From assembly GCF_024679245.1 (NCBI RefSeq), contig NC_090172.1, forward strand, positions 1,122,501-1,186,500: 64,000 nt of DNA, in the 5' to 3' direction. The stretch comes from Pseudorasbora parva. Taxonomy: Eukaryota > Chordata > Actinopteri > Cypriniformes > Gobionidae. Made by a program: the position numbers and the translations under genes. Positions 1 through 11,372 of the stretch are shown one piece after another; the first letter of the stretch is position 1; the number at the start of each line of letters is the position of its first letter. The notes beneath the pieces were generated by a model. The model did no database searches. It was not told the DNA's origin and saw only the letters and a list, made by a program, of their open reading frames with translations.

Positions 1-28
1 TAACTGGACTAATATCTGCCCCTGGAGC

Positions 29-763
29 CAGAGTCCTGCACGCATCCGACCCGTTTTCCGACACGGAGCACTAATTAAAATCCACACCCGACCCGCTTAA
101 AATAGAACGGACACCCGACTTGCACCCGAGATAAAATCAGTTTAGCATTTAACATTATATAGGCCTACAGCATTTATTGCCAGGTCATACAAAAGTAATT
201 ACTTCACCGCGCCACGTCTTTAAAATTAGAACATATTTTCAATGAGTGTACGCACACCGGCGGCGGCATTCGGTGCCTGTCCGCAGCGACTCAGGAAGTT
301 GTTCAAAATCCTGCCGCGCTACAGAGCGCCAATGCACTGATTTCCCCCTGTGCTGTAAGATGCACATCGTGCAGCTCTGCTGTCGGAAGTGGATTCGAAA
401 CTGAGCTTCTATAATGTGCGCGTCCGGCAGTTTCCTTCACGCCTGGTGTGCGACCCCATTGAAGCCTTGTGTGATTTTTTTTGAAAGTGAGAGAATCCTG
501 GCGGAGTGTGCGCGGTGCGAGCACAAATAACTTAATATTGTTTTGAAATTATTGTATTAACTTGAAATACAGGCAAGACATATTTTTGTAGATGTGTTCC
601 TAAAAATATGCATATATTTTTCCGTTGGCACGTGACGTGTTTTAAACCCGTGTTTCCCCTTGTCCGACCCGCAGCCGTATCCGACACAGTTGGAGGTTTT
701 TCACCCGTTTCCGCAAAATTTGCGGGTCGACCCGTCGGGTACCCGAACCCGTGCAGTACTCTG
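29..763. mobile_element. hAT-like non-autonomous DNA transposon
   Basis: The ends form an inverted repeat: CAGAGTCCTGCACG at the left and the complement of CAGAGTACTGCACG at the right. Both sides are flanked by the same 8 bp, CCTGGAGC (21-28 and 764-771). An 8-bp duplication plus a CAG start is typical of hAT elements. The inner sequence is rich in ACCCG motifs and has no transposase. It probably lies in camk2d intron 2. Confidence 0.85.
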
Positions 764-1347
764 CCTGGAGCTCAACAGCAGTCGTGCGTGTTATGGGTAT
801 ATCTTTATAACAATACATTGTAAAGGTCAAAATTATACCTTTTTCTTTAATGCCAAAAATCATTAGGATATTAAGATCATGTTCCATGAAGATATTATGT
901 GAATCGCCTACCATAAATATGTATTATTAGTAGTAATATTAAGGTTTTTTTGCACCCTCAGATTCCAGATTTTAAAATATTGTCCTATCAAACTTAATGG
1001 AGAGATTATAAACTATCATCTATAAACCTCCATCATTCATTGTTTTCTGGTTTATTTCTCATATCATTATGCACGATTTTGGTCATATCGCCCACCCCGA
1101 CAACAAAAGTGAACAAATACAAATGAGCAAATGATGTCCTTTGTCATGTTTAAGCTGCTAATAGAAAGAATTACTCAATAAATGTCACACTTTAGTCCTT
1201 TCTTAAGGAGCTGAACGTGAATAATCTGTCATCTTTGGTTCACGGTACATTGCACATACTTGAAAGCAGAGTCATAACTCTCAGTTTCAGTTCACTTTTT
1301 ATGTTTTAAAAATAGTCAAATTTGACATGCCCAACTACCCCAGGCCA
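764..1347. other. AT-rich non-coding stretch
   Basis: No exon, RNA gene or clear repeat structure was seen. It is probably part of camk2d intron 2, since exon 3 of that gene was not found in the window. Confidence 0.4.
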
Positions 1348-1724
1348 CACTGCAAAAAATGTCTTGTTTACAGTCAAAATATCTAAAAATTCTTAAAACA
1401 TAAAGTATTTATTAGACAAGCAAAAGTTATTGTCTTGTTTTGGGAAAATGAAGAGAGTTTTTGCTTAAAATAAGATAAATAATCTGCCAATGGGGTGAGA
1501 AAAATAATCTTAATTCAAACAGAAAACAAGATTATTTTTCTCACCCCATTGGCAGATTATTTATCTTATTTTAAGCAAAAACTCTCTTCATTTTGAGTTA
1601 TTTTTCCCAAAACAGGACAATTACTTTTGCTTGTCTAGTAAATACTTCTTGTTTTAAGAATTTTTAGATGTTTGGACTCGAAACAAGACAAAAATACTGA
1701 GTAAGAAAAGTGTTTTTTGCAGTG
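1348..1724. mobile_element. Palindromic CACTGCAAAAAA element, copy 1
   Basis: It starts CACTGCAAAAAA and ends with the complement, TTTTTTGCAGTG. The two halves are nearly perfect inverted copies. The inner arms contain AATCTGCCAATGGGGTGAGA and its complement about 60 bp apart, so a single strand could fold into one long hairpin. Related copies lie at 24953-25312, 46625-47076, 47547-47959 and 50155-50421, with two truncated ones near 50834 and 51110. No clear target duplication was found, so the superfamily is left open. There is no coding capacity. Confidence 0.8.
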
Positions 1725-3554
1725 CAACCCATTGCTCTACAGGCCAGCCTTCAGCTTTTATGGTCAGATTCCTCAGCGGTCTCTCCTTTACACGAACGAC
1801 TGTTTCTTCCATCGGCTGGATGGTCTATTAAAGGGTTACTTCAGCGATTAGCATATGGCTTTGTCTCAGTAACACTGGAGTATATTCAAATGATCGTGCT
1901 CCCCCTCCTCATATATCCGCCTGAGACGAGAGATTTATGCATTTTATTTCAGGAAAAATTACTCCGTTGACGCAAATATCGTCGATCGGTAAAATGCTTG
2001 GCCAGATGTTAAAGACTCCAGCCAGCAGAGGAGCCATTTCCACATGTTTTCAACTCGCACATGAGGGATGGAGATCACACTCACAGCTCAGCTCGGCTCA
2101 GGCATTCATGGAAACAGTGCGGCCGGTGGAGCAAAGCGAGTATTTTATCTTCTCAAGTTAATTCCTATGAAAGTTAATCTTTCAAAGGCATGAACTGAAA
2201 CACAGCAGACTGAACACGTGCTGAGAATCTACGCAGCGTTTACCTCAGCTCTCATCACGATGCGTGTAATCTGACTCCTGAAGCGTTTGTGCTGACACTT
2301 AATTGCAGTGTCTGTTTTCTAACAGAACTGGTTTTATGGAGATGAACGTGGTGGTGGGAAAGTAAAGTAATCCAGTAGCTGTGGCTTTGGGAATGGCCTC
2401 GCAGGGCAGCGAAGCATTCTGGGAATTGTAGTCTTTCATCCCCATGAGACTAAAACACATTATCTGTCTTTTCTCAGTCTAGAAAGCACCAAATTCAAAA
2501 ATAATTTCACATTTCGACTACATTAATGACCCAGTTTAAATACAGATTCATCTTCCCAGCTCTGAAGTACCACTTTAAGACTCCGGACCAAAAAACAAAA
2601 ACAAACATATAGTCCTGGTCCGCTTAGCGTTCACACTGGCATTTATAACAGCAAACCTAAAGTCACCGAACCAAAGGCACAGGGAGACGCTCACAACCTG
2701 ATCGGTCGGCTTATATGATGTATATCTTACGACGGAGCTTACTTACCAAACATTCAAAACAACGCTGTGTGCTGGATTAAAAAACAATCATTTTATGCGT
2801 GTCTATGGCATTATTTTTACCTGCTGAGAACTCATGAAGAGCTCATTAAATGCTCAACACATTCAAAACAGCTCCAGGATTTCCTCCATTATGAAGAAAC
2901 GAAGATCTGCTGCAAAAGAGATGGCCGTTCTGTCATCTGTACCGACTAATGGGCAAGACTAAGGTCCTCTGATGAGAAGAACCAGGTTTGCTTTCTGTGC
3001 GTTTTTCTAGCATTTTCTAAACATGGTCGTTGGACCAAATATTGATGACCTCCTCGTTGCTCTACGTTTGCCCTCTAAAGTTAACGTTACTCATTTTGGA
3101 TACACCGATCTCTCCGAGTCGTCCAATCAGCTGATTGTAGTGTCGCATCTTGTGACATCACGTCCGGTTTTTGGTTGGTTTACATGTCTTTGGTCCGTGT
3201 TGTGTTCATATATCAGTCGAAGCGCACCAGAGTTGGTTTAGAAGCGGATCGAGACCCTTCTTTTCTAGCGCTCTCGGTCCGCTTGTTTGGTTGCAGCGTT
3301 CACTTATGTTCAAATGAACCGCACTAACCGAACAATCGCACCAGGGTTCGTTTTAATCCAACCAAAAATACAGGGACAGCAGAGCAAACAGCTGCCAGTG
3401 AAGGGCTTCCTCTACAGCCTTATTGTAGTGCGACTGACAGACTGACCCATAAAGGACCAGAGAGGAACACCACAGACACACACTTCCACAGGCGGCTCTC
3501 AATTCCACTCAATTTAATGTTAGTGCGGATACTTTGGTTAAAGCAGAGAAAGAG
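1725..3554. other. Non-coding stretch, probable camk2d intron 2
   Basis: No conserved exon was recognised on either strand. The part from about 2580 to 3360 has GTTCACAC-type and CGGTCCGCTTG motifs like the inner parts of fish PIF/Harbinger-type elements, but no matching ends were paired. The short open frames here have no family signature. Confidence 0.35.
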
Positions 3555-6053
3555 TATGTCTATCCATCATAAAAGTGCATCTATCCATCATAAAAGAGCA
3601 TCTATCCATCATAAAAGTGCATCTATCCATCATAAAAGTGCATCTGTCCATCATAAAAGTGCATCTGTCCATCATAAAAGTGCATCCGTCCATCATAAAA
3701 GTGCATCCGTCCATCATAAAAGTGCATCTATCCATCATATAAGTGCATCTATCCATCATAAAAGTGCATCCGTCCATCATAAAAGTGCATCTGTCCATCA
3801 TAAAAGTGCATCTATCCATCATAAAAGAGCATCTATCCATCATAAAAGTGCATCTATCCATCATAAAAGTGCATCTATCCATCATAAAAGAGCATCTATC
3901 CATCATAAAAGTGCATCTGTCCATCATAAAAGTGCATCTGTCCATCATAAAAGTGCATCTGTCCATCATAAAAGTGCATCTATCCATCATAAAAGTGCAT
4001 CCGTCCATCATAAAAGTGCATCTGTCCATCATAAAAGTGCATCTATCCATCATAAAAGTGCATCCGTCCATCATAAAAGTGCATCCGTCCATCATAAAAG
4101 TGCATCTATCCATCATATAAGTGCATCCATCCATCATAAAAGTGCATCCGTCCATCATAAAAGTGCATCCATCCATCATAAAAGTGCATCTATCCATCAT
4201 AAAAGTGCATCCATCCATCATAAAAGTGCATCCATCCATCATAAAAGTGCATCCATCCATCATAAAAGTGCATCTGTCCATCATAAAAGTGCATCTGTCC
4301 ATCATAAAAGTGCATCTATCCATCATAAAAGTGCATCTATCCATCATAAAAGTGCATCTGTCCATCATAAAAGTGCATCTGTCCATCATAAAAGTGCATC
4401 TGTCCATCATAAAAGTGCATCCGTCCATCATAAAAGTGCATCCATCCATCATAAAAGTGCATCCATCCATCATAAAAGTGCATCTATCCATCATAAAAGA
4501 GCATCTATCCATCATAAAAGTGCATCTATCCATCATAAAAGTGCATCTGTCCATCATAAAAGTGCATCTGTCCATCATAAAAGTGCATCTGTCCATCATA
4601 AAAGTGCATCTATCCATCATAAAAGTGCATCTGTCCATCATAAAAGTGCATCTGTCCATCATAAAAGTGCATCTATCCATCATAAAAGTGCATCCATCCA
4701 TCATAAAAGTGCATCTATCCATCATAAAAGTGCATCCATCCATCATAAAAGTGCATCCATCCATCAATCCATCATAAAAGTGCATCTATCCATCATAAAA
4801 GTGCATCTGTCCATCATAAAAGTGCATCTGTCCATCATAAAAGTGCATCTATCCATCATAAAAGTGCATCTATCCATCATAAAAGTGCATCTATCCATCA
4901 TAAAAGTGCATCTGTCCATCATAAAAGTGCATCTGTCCATCATAAAAGTGCATCTGTCCATCATAAAAGTGCATCCGTCCATCATAAAAGTGCATCCATC
5001 CATCATAAAAGTGCATCCATCCATCATAAAAGTGCATCCGTCCATCATAAAAGTGCATCTATCCATCATAAAAGTGCATCCGTCCATCATAAAAGTGCAT
5101 CCGTCCATCATAAAAGTGCATCTATCCATCATAAAAGTGCATCTATCCATCATAAAAGTGCATCTGTCCATCATAAAAGTGCATCTATCCATCATAAAAG
5201 TGAATCTATCCATCATAAAAGTGCATCTGTCCATCATAAAAGTGCATCTGTCCATCATAAAAGTGCATCTATCCATCATAAAAGTGCATCTGTCCATCAT
5301 AAAAGTGCATCTGTCCATCATAAAAGTGCATCTGTCCATCATAAAAGTGCATCTGTCCATCATAAAAGTGCATCTATCCATCATAAAAGTGCATCTGTCC
5401 ATCATAAAAGTGCATCTATCCATCATAAAAGTGCATCTATCCATCATAAAAGTGCGTCTGTCCATCATAAAAGTGCATCTGTCCATCATAAAAGTGCATC
5501 TGTCCATCATAAAAGTGCATCTGTCCATCATAAAAGTGCATCTATCCATCATAAAAGTGCATCTATCCATCATAAAAGTGCATCTGTCCATCATAAAAGT
5601 GCATCTGTCCATCATAAAAGTGCATCTGTCCATCATAAAAGTGCATCTGTCCATCATAAAAGTGCATCTATCCATCATAAAAGTGCATCTGTCCATCATA
5701 AAAGTGCATCTGTCCATCATAAAAGTGCATCTGTCCATCATAAAAGTGCATCCGTCCATCATAAAAGTGCATCTGTCCATCATAATAGTGCATCCGTCCA
5801 TCATAAAAGTGCATCTGTCCATCATAAAAGTGCATCTGTCCATCATAAAAGTGCATCTATCCATCATAAAAGTGCATCTATCCATCATAATAGTGCATCC
5901 GTCCATCATAAAAGTGCATCTGTCCATCATAAAAGTGCATCTATCATCATAATAGTGCATCTGTCCATCATAAAAGTGCATCTGTCCATCATAAAAGTGC
6001 ATCTATCCATCATAATAGTGCATCTGTCCATCATAAAAGTGCATCTATTCATC
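3555..6053. repeat. 21-bp minisatellite, about 119 copies
   Basis: The unit is CATAAAAGTGCATCTATCCAT (21 bp, one unit per line), tandem from 3555 to 6053; the copy number is length divided by 21. Units differ mainly at one site (CTATCC, CTGTCC, CCGTCC, CCATCC), with rarer changes such as AAAAGAGC and ATAATAGTG. A phase slip with an extra AATCCATC lies near 4764. Because 21 is a multiple of three and the unit lacks stops in several frames, long repetitive open frames appear on both strands. These are not genes. It probably lies in camk2d intron 2. Confidence 0.97.
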
Positions 6054-6470
6054 ATCAATCAATCAATCAACTTTATTTATATAGCGCTTTTACAATCACA
6101 ATTGTGTCAAAGCAGCTTCACAGTGTCAAACAGGATAATATTGCGACAAAATTAGATTTGGCTGTACAGCCGTACTGGAGAAAACAGTGATGTTATCAGC
6201 TTATTTTAATTTATCATATAGCAAAAATGTTGGCAGATCAGTGTTATAGTTTATAGAATTAAATAAGACCTAATTCATATATTTTATTTGTATAATAAGT
6301 TGAATAACTTTAATCATATTTTTAGTGTCCCCAACTGAGCAAGCCAAGCCAAAGGCGACAGTGGCAAGAAACCAAAACTCCATCAGGGCGTGATGGAGAA
6401 AAATAAACCTTGGGAGAAACCAGACTCAGTCGGGGTGCCAGTTCTCCTCTGGCCTATTAACACACTGTGT
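6054..6470. repeat. Interspersed repeat with ATAGCGC-type start
   Basis: The stretch opens with ATCAATCAATC and then CTTTATTTATATAGCGCTTT, followed near 6330-6455 by text on AGCCAAAGGCGACAGTGGCA and CCTTGGGAGAAACCAGACTC. I recognise this wording from common teleost interspersed repeats, but cannot assign a class without a library search. It directly abuts the 21-bp array, whose last units grade into the ATCA run. Confidence 0.55.
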
Positions 6471-7153
6471 AAGATTATTATTCTGGCAACCTTACAGGTC
6501 GGAAATCATATTAGATCGGATTATTTCAAAATATTCAGGGTTTCACGGAAGAGACAGATTATTTGGAAATAAATGATGGGATGAGGAAATAAATGATGGG
6601 ATGAAAAGTGCATCTACAGTAAGGGTAACTAGCATGACGATGACATTGGATGTAGCACAAGCGTTTTTAAACGCAAGAGGCCTTACACTTGTGGCAACAT
6701 TGGGATTCATCGAGTACCAGATCTGGGCATATGTTGCCGTCTGGGCTGCTGAACTAGTAAAACAATTAGCAATAATTATTCCATATGAAGGGGGCGTTAC
6801 CATTTAAGGCTAAAAATAGACCCATCCATTTAAACAAGAGTCAATTAAAGAGCTAAAATCAGTGTAGAAATGTAAAAAAAAAATGCTTTATTACATAATG
6901 CTAGATTATTAACAGTATGCCTAACCCTGTAAGTGCACCGTGACAAACATAATGAAAAGATTTGTGACCTCTTTAATGCCTAAAGTTAGGGGTCTGTTGA
7001 ACTCTGACCTGAGTGTGAATAATAATATGCTTTGCATCTATTTAATAACTCTACATGACCAGAGAACTGTGGTTACAACAAACCCTCAATGGAGCGATTC
7101 TGTGAATTAACGTCCCATCACGGTCAGTCAAAGCGCTCATTTGGTGGACTCAC
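6471..7153. other. camk2d intron 2 sequence next to exon 2
   Basis: No exon was seen. A small direct duplication, GAAATAAATGATGGGAT, occurs twice between about 6565 and 6603. The donor site of camk2d exon 2 lies at 7152-7153 on the minus strand. Confidence 0.5.
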
Positions 7154-7248
7154 CCCTGGCAGAAAGCTTTTTGGTGTTGATGATTTTGGCAGCGTATTCC
7201 TGACCGGTGGAGATCTTCATGCATCTTCTCACCACAGAGAAAGCTCCT
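7154..7248 (-). CDS. camk2d: CaM kinase II delta, coding exon 2
   Basis: Read on the minus strand, this 95-nt exon encodes the N-lobe stretch [20 protein letters not shown] followed by [11 protein letters not shown]. It holds most of the glycine-rich ATP loop (GxGxFSVV) and the ATP-binding lysine of AAKII (residue 42). An acceptor TTCCAG precedes it (AG at 7249-7250) and a donor GT follows at 7152-7153. The exon completes the split lysine codon of exon 1, and 95 nt is, from memory, the usual length of CaMKII exon 2. The wording RRCMK.STGQEY fits the delta paralogue better than alpha, beta or gamma. CaMKII is a Ser/Thr kinase activated by Ca2+/calmodulin and assembled as a dodecamer. Exon 3 was not found, so the gene continues past the left edge. 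Confidence 0.95.
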
Positions 7249-7578
7249 CTGGAAGTCAAAGAGATATTAAATATATCAATAACATCAGTTTGGTTTCATT
7301 CATTTTCTTTGCACCTTAGGTCAGCATCCTTAAAATAGGTACGCATGGGTCATTTAGGCATGCATTTGCATTGAGTATATTATTAGCTGAATGTTTTACT
7401 GAATTATTTTTGTACTGTCCCTATTCAAATAAATGCATTAATTAAATAAATATAAATGCATTCATAATTTTAAAGGCACTCGTGTTAGTCCCTAACTCTA
7501 GAACTACTGAAAATAGTTGGAGCTTGTGTTGAGTATTCCTGTATGAACATGCTTCTCAATCAACACAAATCTGCTTTG

Positions 7579-7653
<75 letters not shown>
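7579..7653. repeat. (CA)n microsatellite in camk2d intron 1
   Basis: An uninterrupted AC dinucleotide run of about 37 units. The short open frames reading Thr-His or Val-Cys here are artefacts. Confidence 0.98.
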
Positions 7654-7654
<1 letters not shown>

Positions 7655-7724
7655 GGTTTAAACTGTGGGGATTCTTCAAAAGAATACAAGTATCCTCCTC
7701 TGACTGGCAAAAATCAGGCAGGAT

Positions 7725-7895
7725 TTAGGCACGAATAAGGCAAAAATCAGGCAGAAATTGGGCAGAAATTAGGCACGAATAAGGCAAAATTCAGGCAGTA
7801 ATTGGGCAGAAATTAGGCAAAAATCAGGCAGAAATTGGGCAGTAATTGGGCAGAAATTAGGCACGAATAAGGCAAAATTCAGGCAGAGTTAGGCA
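7725..7895. repeat. AGGCA-rich short minisatellite
   Basis: Imperfect tandem blocks built from AGGCACGAATAAGGCAAAA, ATCAGGCAGAA and ATTGGGCAGAA. The composite period is about 44 bp, with shuffled sub-units. It lies in the 697-bp camk2d intron 1, less than 60 bp from the exon 1 donor. Confidence 0.85.
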
Positions 7896-7945
7896 GGTCC
7901 GAACAGGTCCGAGCATTCACTCAGTCAGACTGAACTAACACTCAC

Positions 7946-8007
7946 TTTCCCAGTTCTTCATACAGCTGATACTCGTCAGTAAACCTGGTGCAGGTCGTTG
8001 AAGCCAT
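7946..8007 (-). CDS. camk2d: CaM kinase II delta, coding exon 1 with start codon
   Basis: On the minus strand the ATG at 8005-8007 opens [20 protein letters not shown], then two bases of a lysine codon. A donor GTGAG follows (GT at 7944-7945). Joined to exon 2 at 7248 it reads EELGK-GAFSVV with no frame break. This is the classic N-terminus of CaM kinase II, and the [15 protein letters not shown] form matches delta. The visible part is 52 codons plus one base, only the start of the kinase N-lobe; the regulatory and association domains lie outside the window. Tyr16 replaces the Phe usual in mammals. Fish may carry two delta paralogues, and I cannot tell which one this is. Confidence 0.95.
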
Positions 8008-8290
8008 GCTGAGAGACAATCTGAGCGCAAAAGTGAAATAATCCGCGGTATATCCTCAAAGTAAACGCTTGCCCTGTGGAGAGAAGTGTAAATGTCCAGG
8101 TGTGTCCGTGCAGATCCCCTCGCAGGTGTGTGTGAGCTCTGACTGACTCTGTTTTGACACCTCTTTGAAGTTGAAGCGCCGCACCTCTTCTGATCGCGAA
8201 CGTGAACCGGTTCTTCTGAATTGATTCAATTGAACCGATTCGCAAAGCGTGTATGAATCATTCGAGTCTCAGGGGCTTCATTAAGGATAT
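8008..8290 (-). promoter_or_regulatory. camk2d: camk2d 5' UTR / proximal promoter region
   Basis: This is the sequence just upstream of the camk2d start on the minus strand. No TATA box or initiator was identified. At about 8195-8260 it carries AACCGGTTCTT and AACCGATTCGC words belonging to a dispersed repeat also seen at 8770-8840, 43500-43570, 44180-44232 and 62300-62385. The transcription start cannot be placed from sequence alone. Confidence 0.35.
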
Positions 8291-8909
8291 ATGGGTTTTC
8301 TATGCAACTTACGATCGTAAAAAGGAAGTCGTATTATTACAAGACTGTAATTTGTGGAAAGAGATATTGACATAAAGAAAAAAAAAAGTAGTCCCCCCCA
8401 CACCCCCCAACAACCATCGATTATGGTAGGGAACATTTTTTTTTGTTTTTTTTTGTGATTATATTGTCAATGTCAGGATTAAAATAACTTTGATTTGTAC
8501 ATGCGAAGAATCATATCTTTTCTTCATGTTTCCTATATTAAAGTAAAAAAAATAAAATAACTATTATTAACTTGGGATAACTTTCAAAACTGATTTGGCT
8601 ATGGAAGTTTTTGAACTATGAACAGTGCGACGTTTCACTGAATCACAGTAGCTCATTAGAAACTCAAAGTAATAAACAACAGTAAACGTGAAATCAATGA
8701 CTTTCACGGCGAATAATGAGCTGTAAATGCCGTTCGGGGAATTTGGTAAACGCTATTGAGGGATGATTCAAATGGAGCAGTGAATCGGTTCATTTGATTG
8801 AAACATTTTACCGAACCGATTCGCTTAAATGAATAGAGTTTCCCAACACTGCTTAATCTCTCATGTCTCGCTTCCTGCTGTTGAATGCAGTGTGACAGCT
8901 CCCTCTGGC

Positions 8910-8910
<1 letters not shown>
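8291..8910. other. Intergenic sequence upstream of camk2d
   Basis: AT-rich, with a C run and A/T homopolymers at 8375-8460. A second AACCGATTCGCTTAAATGAA-type block lies at 8770-8840. No gene was seen. Confidence 0.4.

Positions 8911-8957
<47 letters not shown>
8911..8957. repeat. (CA)n microsatellite
   Basis: AC run ending in a short CGCGCG tail. Confidence 0.97.
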
Positions 8958-8958
<1 letters not shown>

Positions 8959-9278
8959 GCGCGTCTGAGAAGACTACATCATTTATTATTGTAGGCTATG
9001 ATATCGCAGGACATTAGCGAATAGACTTGTTGATAGTCTGTTACGTTAAATCTAGGCTAAAATGAAGCATGATACAGCACCTCTGTCACCTTGAGTTAAC
9101 TGGATGAGCAATTATCCTCTTAAAACACTAATCCAGTAAATCCGGCGCAGACTTACACACACCACTGTCTTAAAATCAATGCAAGGACACAAGACTCCCT
9201 CTCGACCCCTCAAATAAGGTCCATTTGTCCTTTTTTACTCACTTTATTATTTTGTTAAAGTGAATAGCCTAATGTGTA

Positions 9279-9463
9279 TCGCGCGCGCGCGCACGCACTT
9301 ACAAACACACACACACACTCTCTCTCTCTCATCTTTCACACAGACACACACACTCTTTCACAGACACACACACTCTCTCTCTTTCACACACACGCATATA
9401 CATTCTCTCACTCTTTCACACACACACACACACACACACACTCTCTCTCTCTCTCTCTCTTTG

Positions 9464-9544
<81 letters not shown>

Positions 9545-9580
9545 TTCTCACACACACAAACAAACACTCTCTCTTGCTAA
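9279..9580. repeat. Compound (GC)n/(CA)n/(CT)n microsatellite
   Basis: It begins with a GCGCGC run (9280-9294), then alternates CACACA blocks with CTCTCT blocks. A long CT run covers about 9441-9540. The 16-bp GGAGGG array begins immediately after it. Confidence 0.97.
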
Positions 9581-9581
9581 A

Positions 9582-11370
9582 GTGGCTAAAGGAGGGAGTG
9601 GCTAAAGGAGGGAGTGACTAAAGGAGGGAGTGGCTAAAGGAGGGAGTGACTAAAGGAGGGAGTGGCTAAAGGAGGGAGTGGCTAAAGGAGGAATTGGCTA
9701 AAGGAGGGAGTGACTAAAGGAGGGAGTGGCTAAAGGAGGGAGTGGCTAAAGGAGGGAGTGACTAAAGGAGGGAGTGGCTAAAGGAGGGAGTGGCTAAAGG
9801 AGGGATTGGCTAAAGGAGGGAGTGGCTAAAGGAGGGATTGGCTAAAGGAGGGATTGGCTAAAGGAGGGAGTGGCTAAAGGAGGGAGTGGCTAAAGGAGGG
9901 ATTGGCTAAAGGAGGGAGTGGCTAAAGGAGGGATTGGCTAAAGGAGGGAGTGGCTAAAGGAGGGAGTGGCTAAAGGAGGGAGTGGCTAAAGGAGGGATTG
10001 GCTAAAGGAGGGAGTGGCTAAAGGAGGGATTGGCTAAAAGAGGGAGTGACTAAAGGAGGGAGTGGCTAAAGGAGGGAGGTGCTAAAGGAGGGAGTGGCTA
10101 AAGGAGGGAGTGGCTAAAGGAGGAAGTGACTAAAGGAGGGATTGCTAAAGGAGGGATTGGCTAAAGGAGGGAGTGGCTAAAGGAGGGAGTGACTAAAGGA
10201 GGGAGTGGCTAAGGGAGGGAGTGGCTAAAGGAGGGAGTGGCTAAAGGAGGGAGTGGCTAAAGGAGGGATTGGCTAAAGGAGGGAGTGACTAAAGGAGAGA
10301 GTGGCTAAAGGAGGGAGTGGCTAAAGGAGGGAGTGGCTAAAGGAGGGAGTGGCTAAAGGAGGGATTGGCTAAAGGAGGGAGTGGCTTAAGGAGGGATTGG
10401 CTAAAGGGGGGGTGGCTAAAGGAGAGAGTGGCTAAAGGAGGGAGTGGCTAAAGGAGGGATTGGCTAAAGGAGGGAGTGACTAAAGGAGGGAGTGGCTAAA
10501 GGAGAGAGTGGCTAAAGGAGGGATTGGCTAAAGGAGGGAGTGGCTAAAGGAGGGATTGGCTAAAGGAGGGAGTGACTAAAGGAGGAAGTGGCTAAAGGAG
10601 GGAGTGGCTAAAGGAGGGAGTGGTTAAAGGAGGGAGTGGCTAAAGGAGGAAGTGACTAAAGGAGGGATTGCTAAAGGAGGGATTGGCTAAAGGAGGGATT
10701 GGCTAAAGGAGGGATTGGCTAAAGGAGAGAGTGGCTAAAGGAGGGATTGGCTAAAGGAGGGATTGGCTAAAGGAGGGATTGGCTAAAGGAGGGAGTGACT
10801 AAAGGAGGGAGTGGCTAAAGGAGGGATTGGCTAAAGGAGGGATTGGCTAAAGGAGAGAGTGGCTAAAGGAGGGAGTGGCTAAAGGAGGGAGTGGCTAAAG
10901 GAGGGAGTGGCTAAAGGAGGGATTGGCTAAAGGAGGGAGTGGCTTAAGGAGGGATTGGCTAAAGGGGGGGTGGCTAAAGGAGAGAGTGGCTAAAGGAGGG
11001 AGTGGCTAAAGGAGGGATTGGCTAAAGGAGGGAGTGACTAAAGGAGGGAGTGGCTAAAGGAGGGAGTGGCTAAAGGAGGGATTGGCTAAAGGAGGGAGTG
11101 GCTAAAGGAGGGATTGGCTAAAGGAGGGAGTGACTAAAGGAGGGAGTGGCTAAAGGAGGGAGTGGCTAAAGGAGGGAGTGGTTAAAGGAGGGAGTGGCTA
11201 AAGGAGCGAGTGGCTAAAGGAGGGAGTGGCTAAAGGAGGGATTGGCTAAAGGAGGGAGTGACTAAAGGAGGGAGTGGCTAAAGGAGAGAGTGGCTAAAGG
11301 AGGGAGTGGCTAAAGGAGGGAGTGGCTAAAGGAGAGAGTGGCTAAAGGAGGGAGTGGCTAAAGGAGGGAT
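9582..11370. repeat. 16-bp GGCTAAAGGAGGGAGT minisatellite, about 112 copies
   Basis: The tandem unit is GGCTAAAGGAGGGAGT, with main variants GGATT for GGAGT, GACTAAAGG for GGCTAAAGG, and GGAGAGAG. Occasional units have a length change (GGAGGGATTGCTAAAGG, AAAGGGGGGGTGGC). Longer blocks recur: for example the GTGGCTTAAGGAGGGATTGG block followed by the GGGGGGG variant appears near 10381 and again near 10940, about 560 bp apart. The array resumes at 12081-12170 after an inserted element. The unit is not a multiple of three and carries stops. Confidence 0.97.
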
Positions 11371-11372
11371 TA

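Noticed and set aside
3517..6002. Open frames of 811, 415, 412 and 218 codons made of HHKSASI, MDRCTFM or SIIKVHL repeats
   Set aside because: All derive from the 21-bp tandem unit, whose length is a multiple of three and which lacks stops. No start context, domain or non-repetitive coding sequence supports a protein.
6390..6807. Short frames after the 21-bp array
   Set aside because: They lie in an interspersed repeat and adjacent intron with no conserved sequence.
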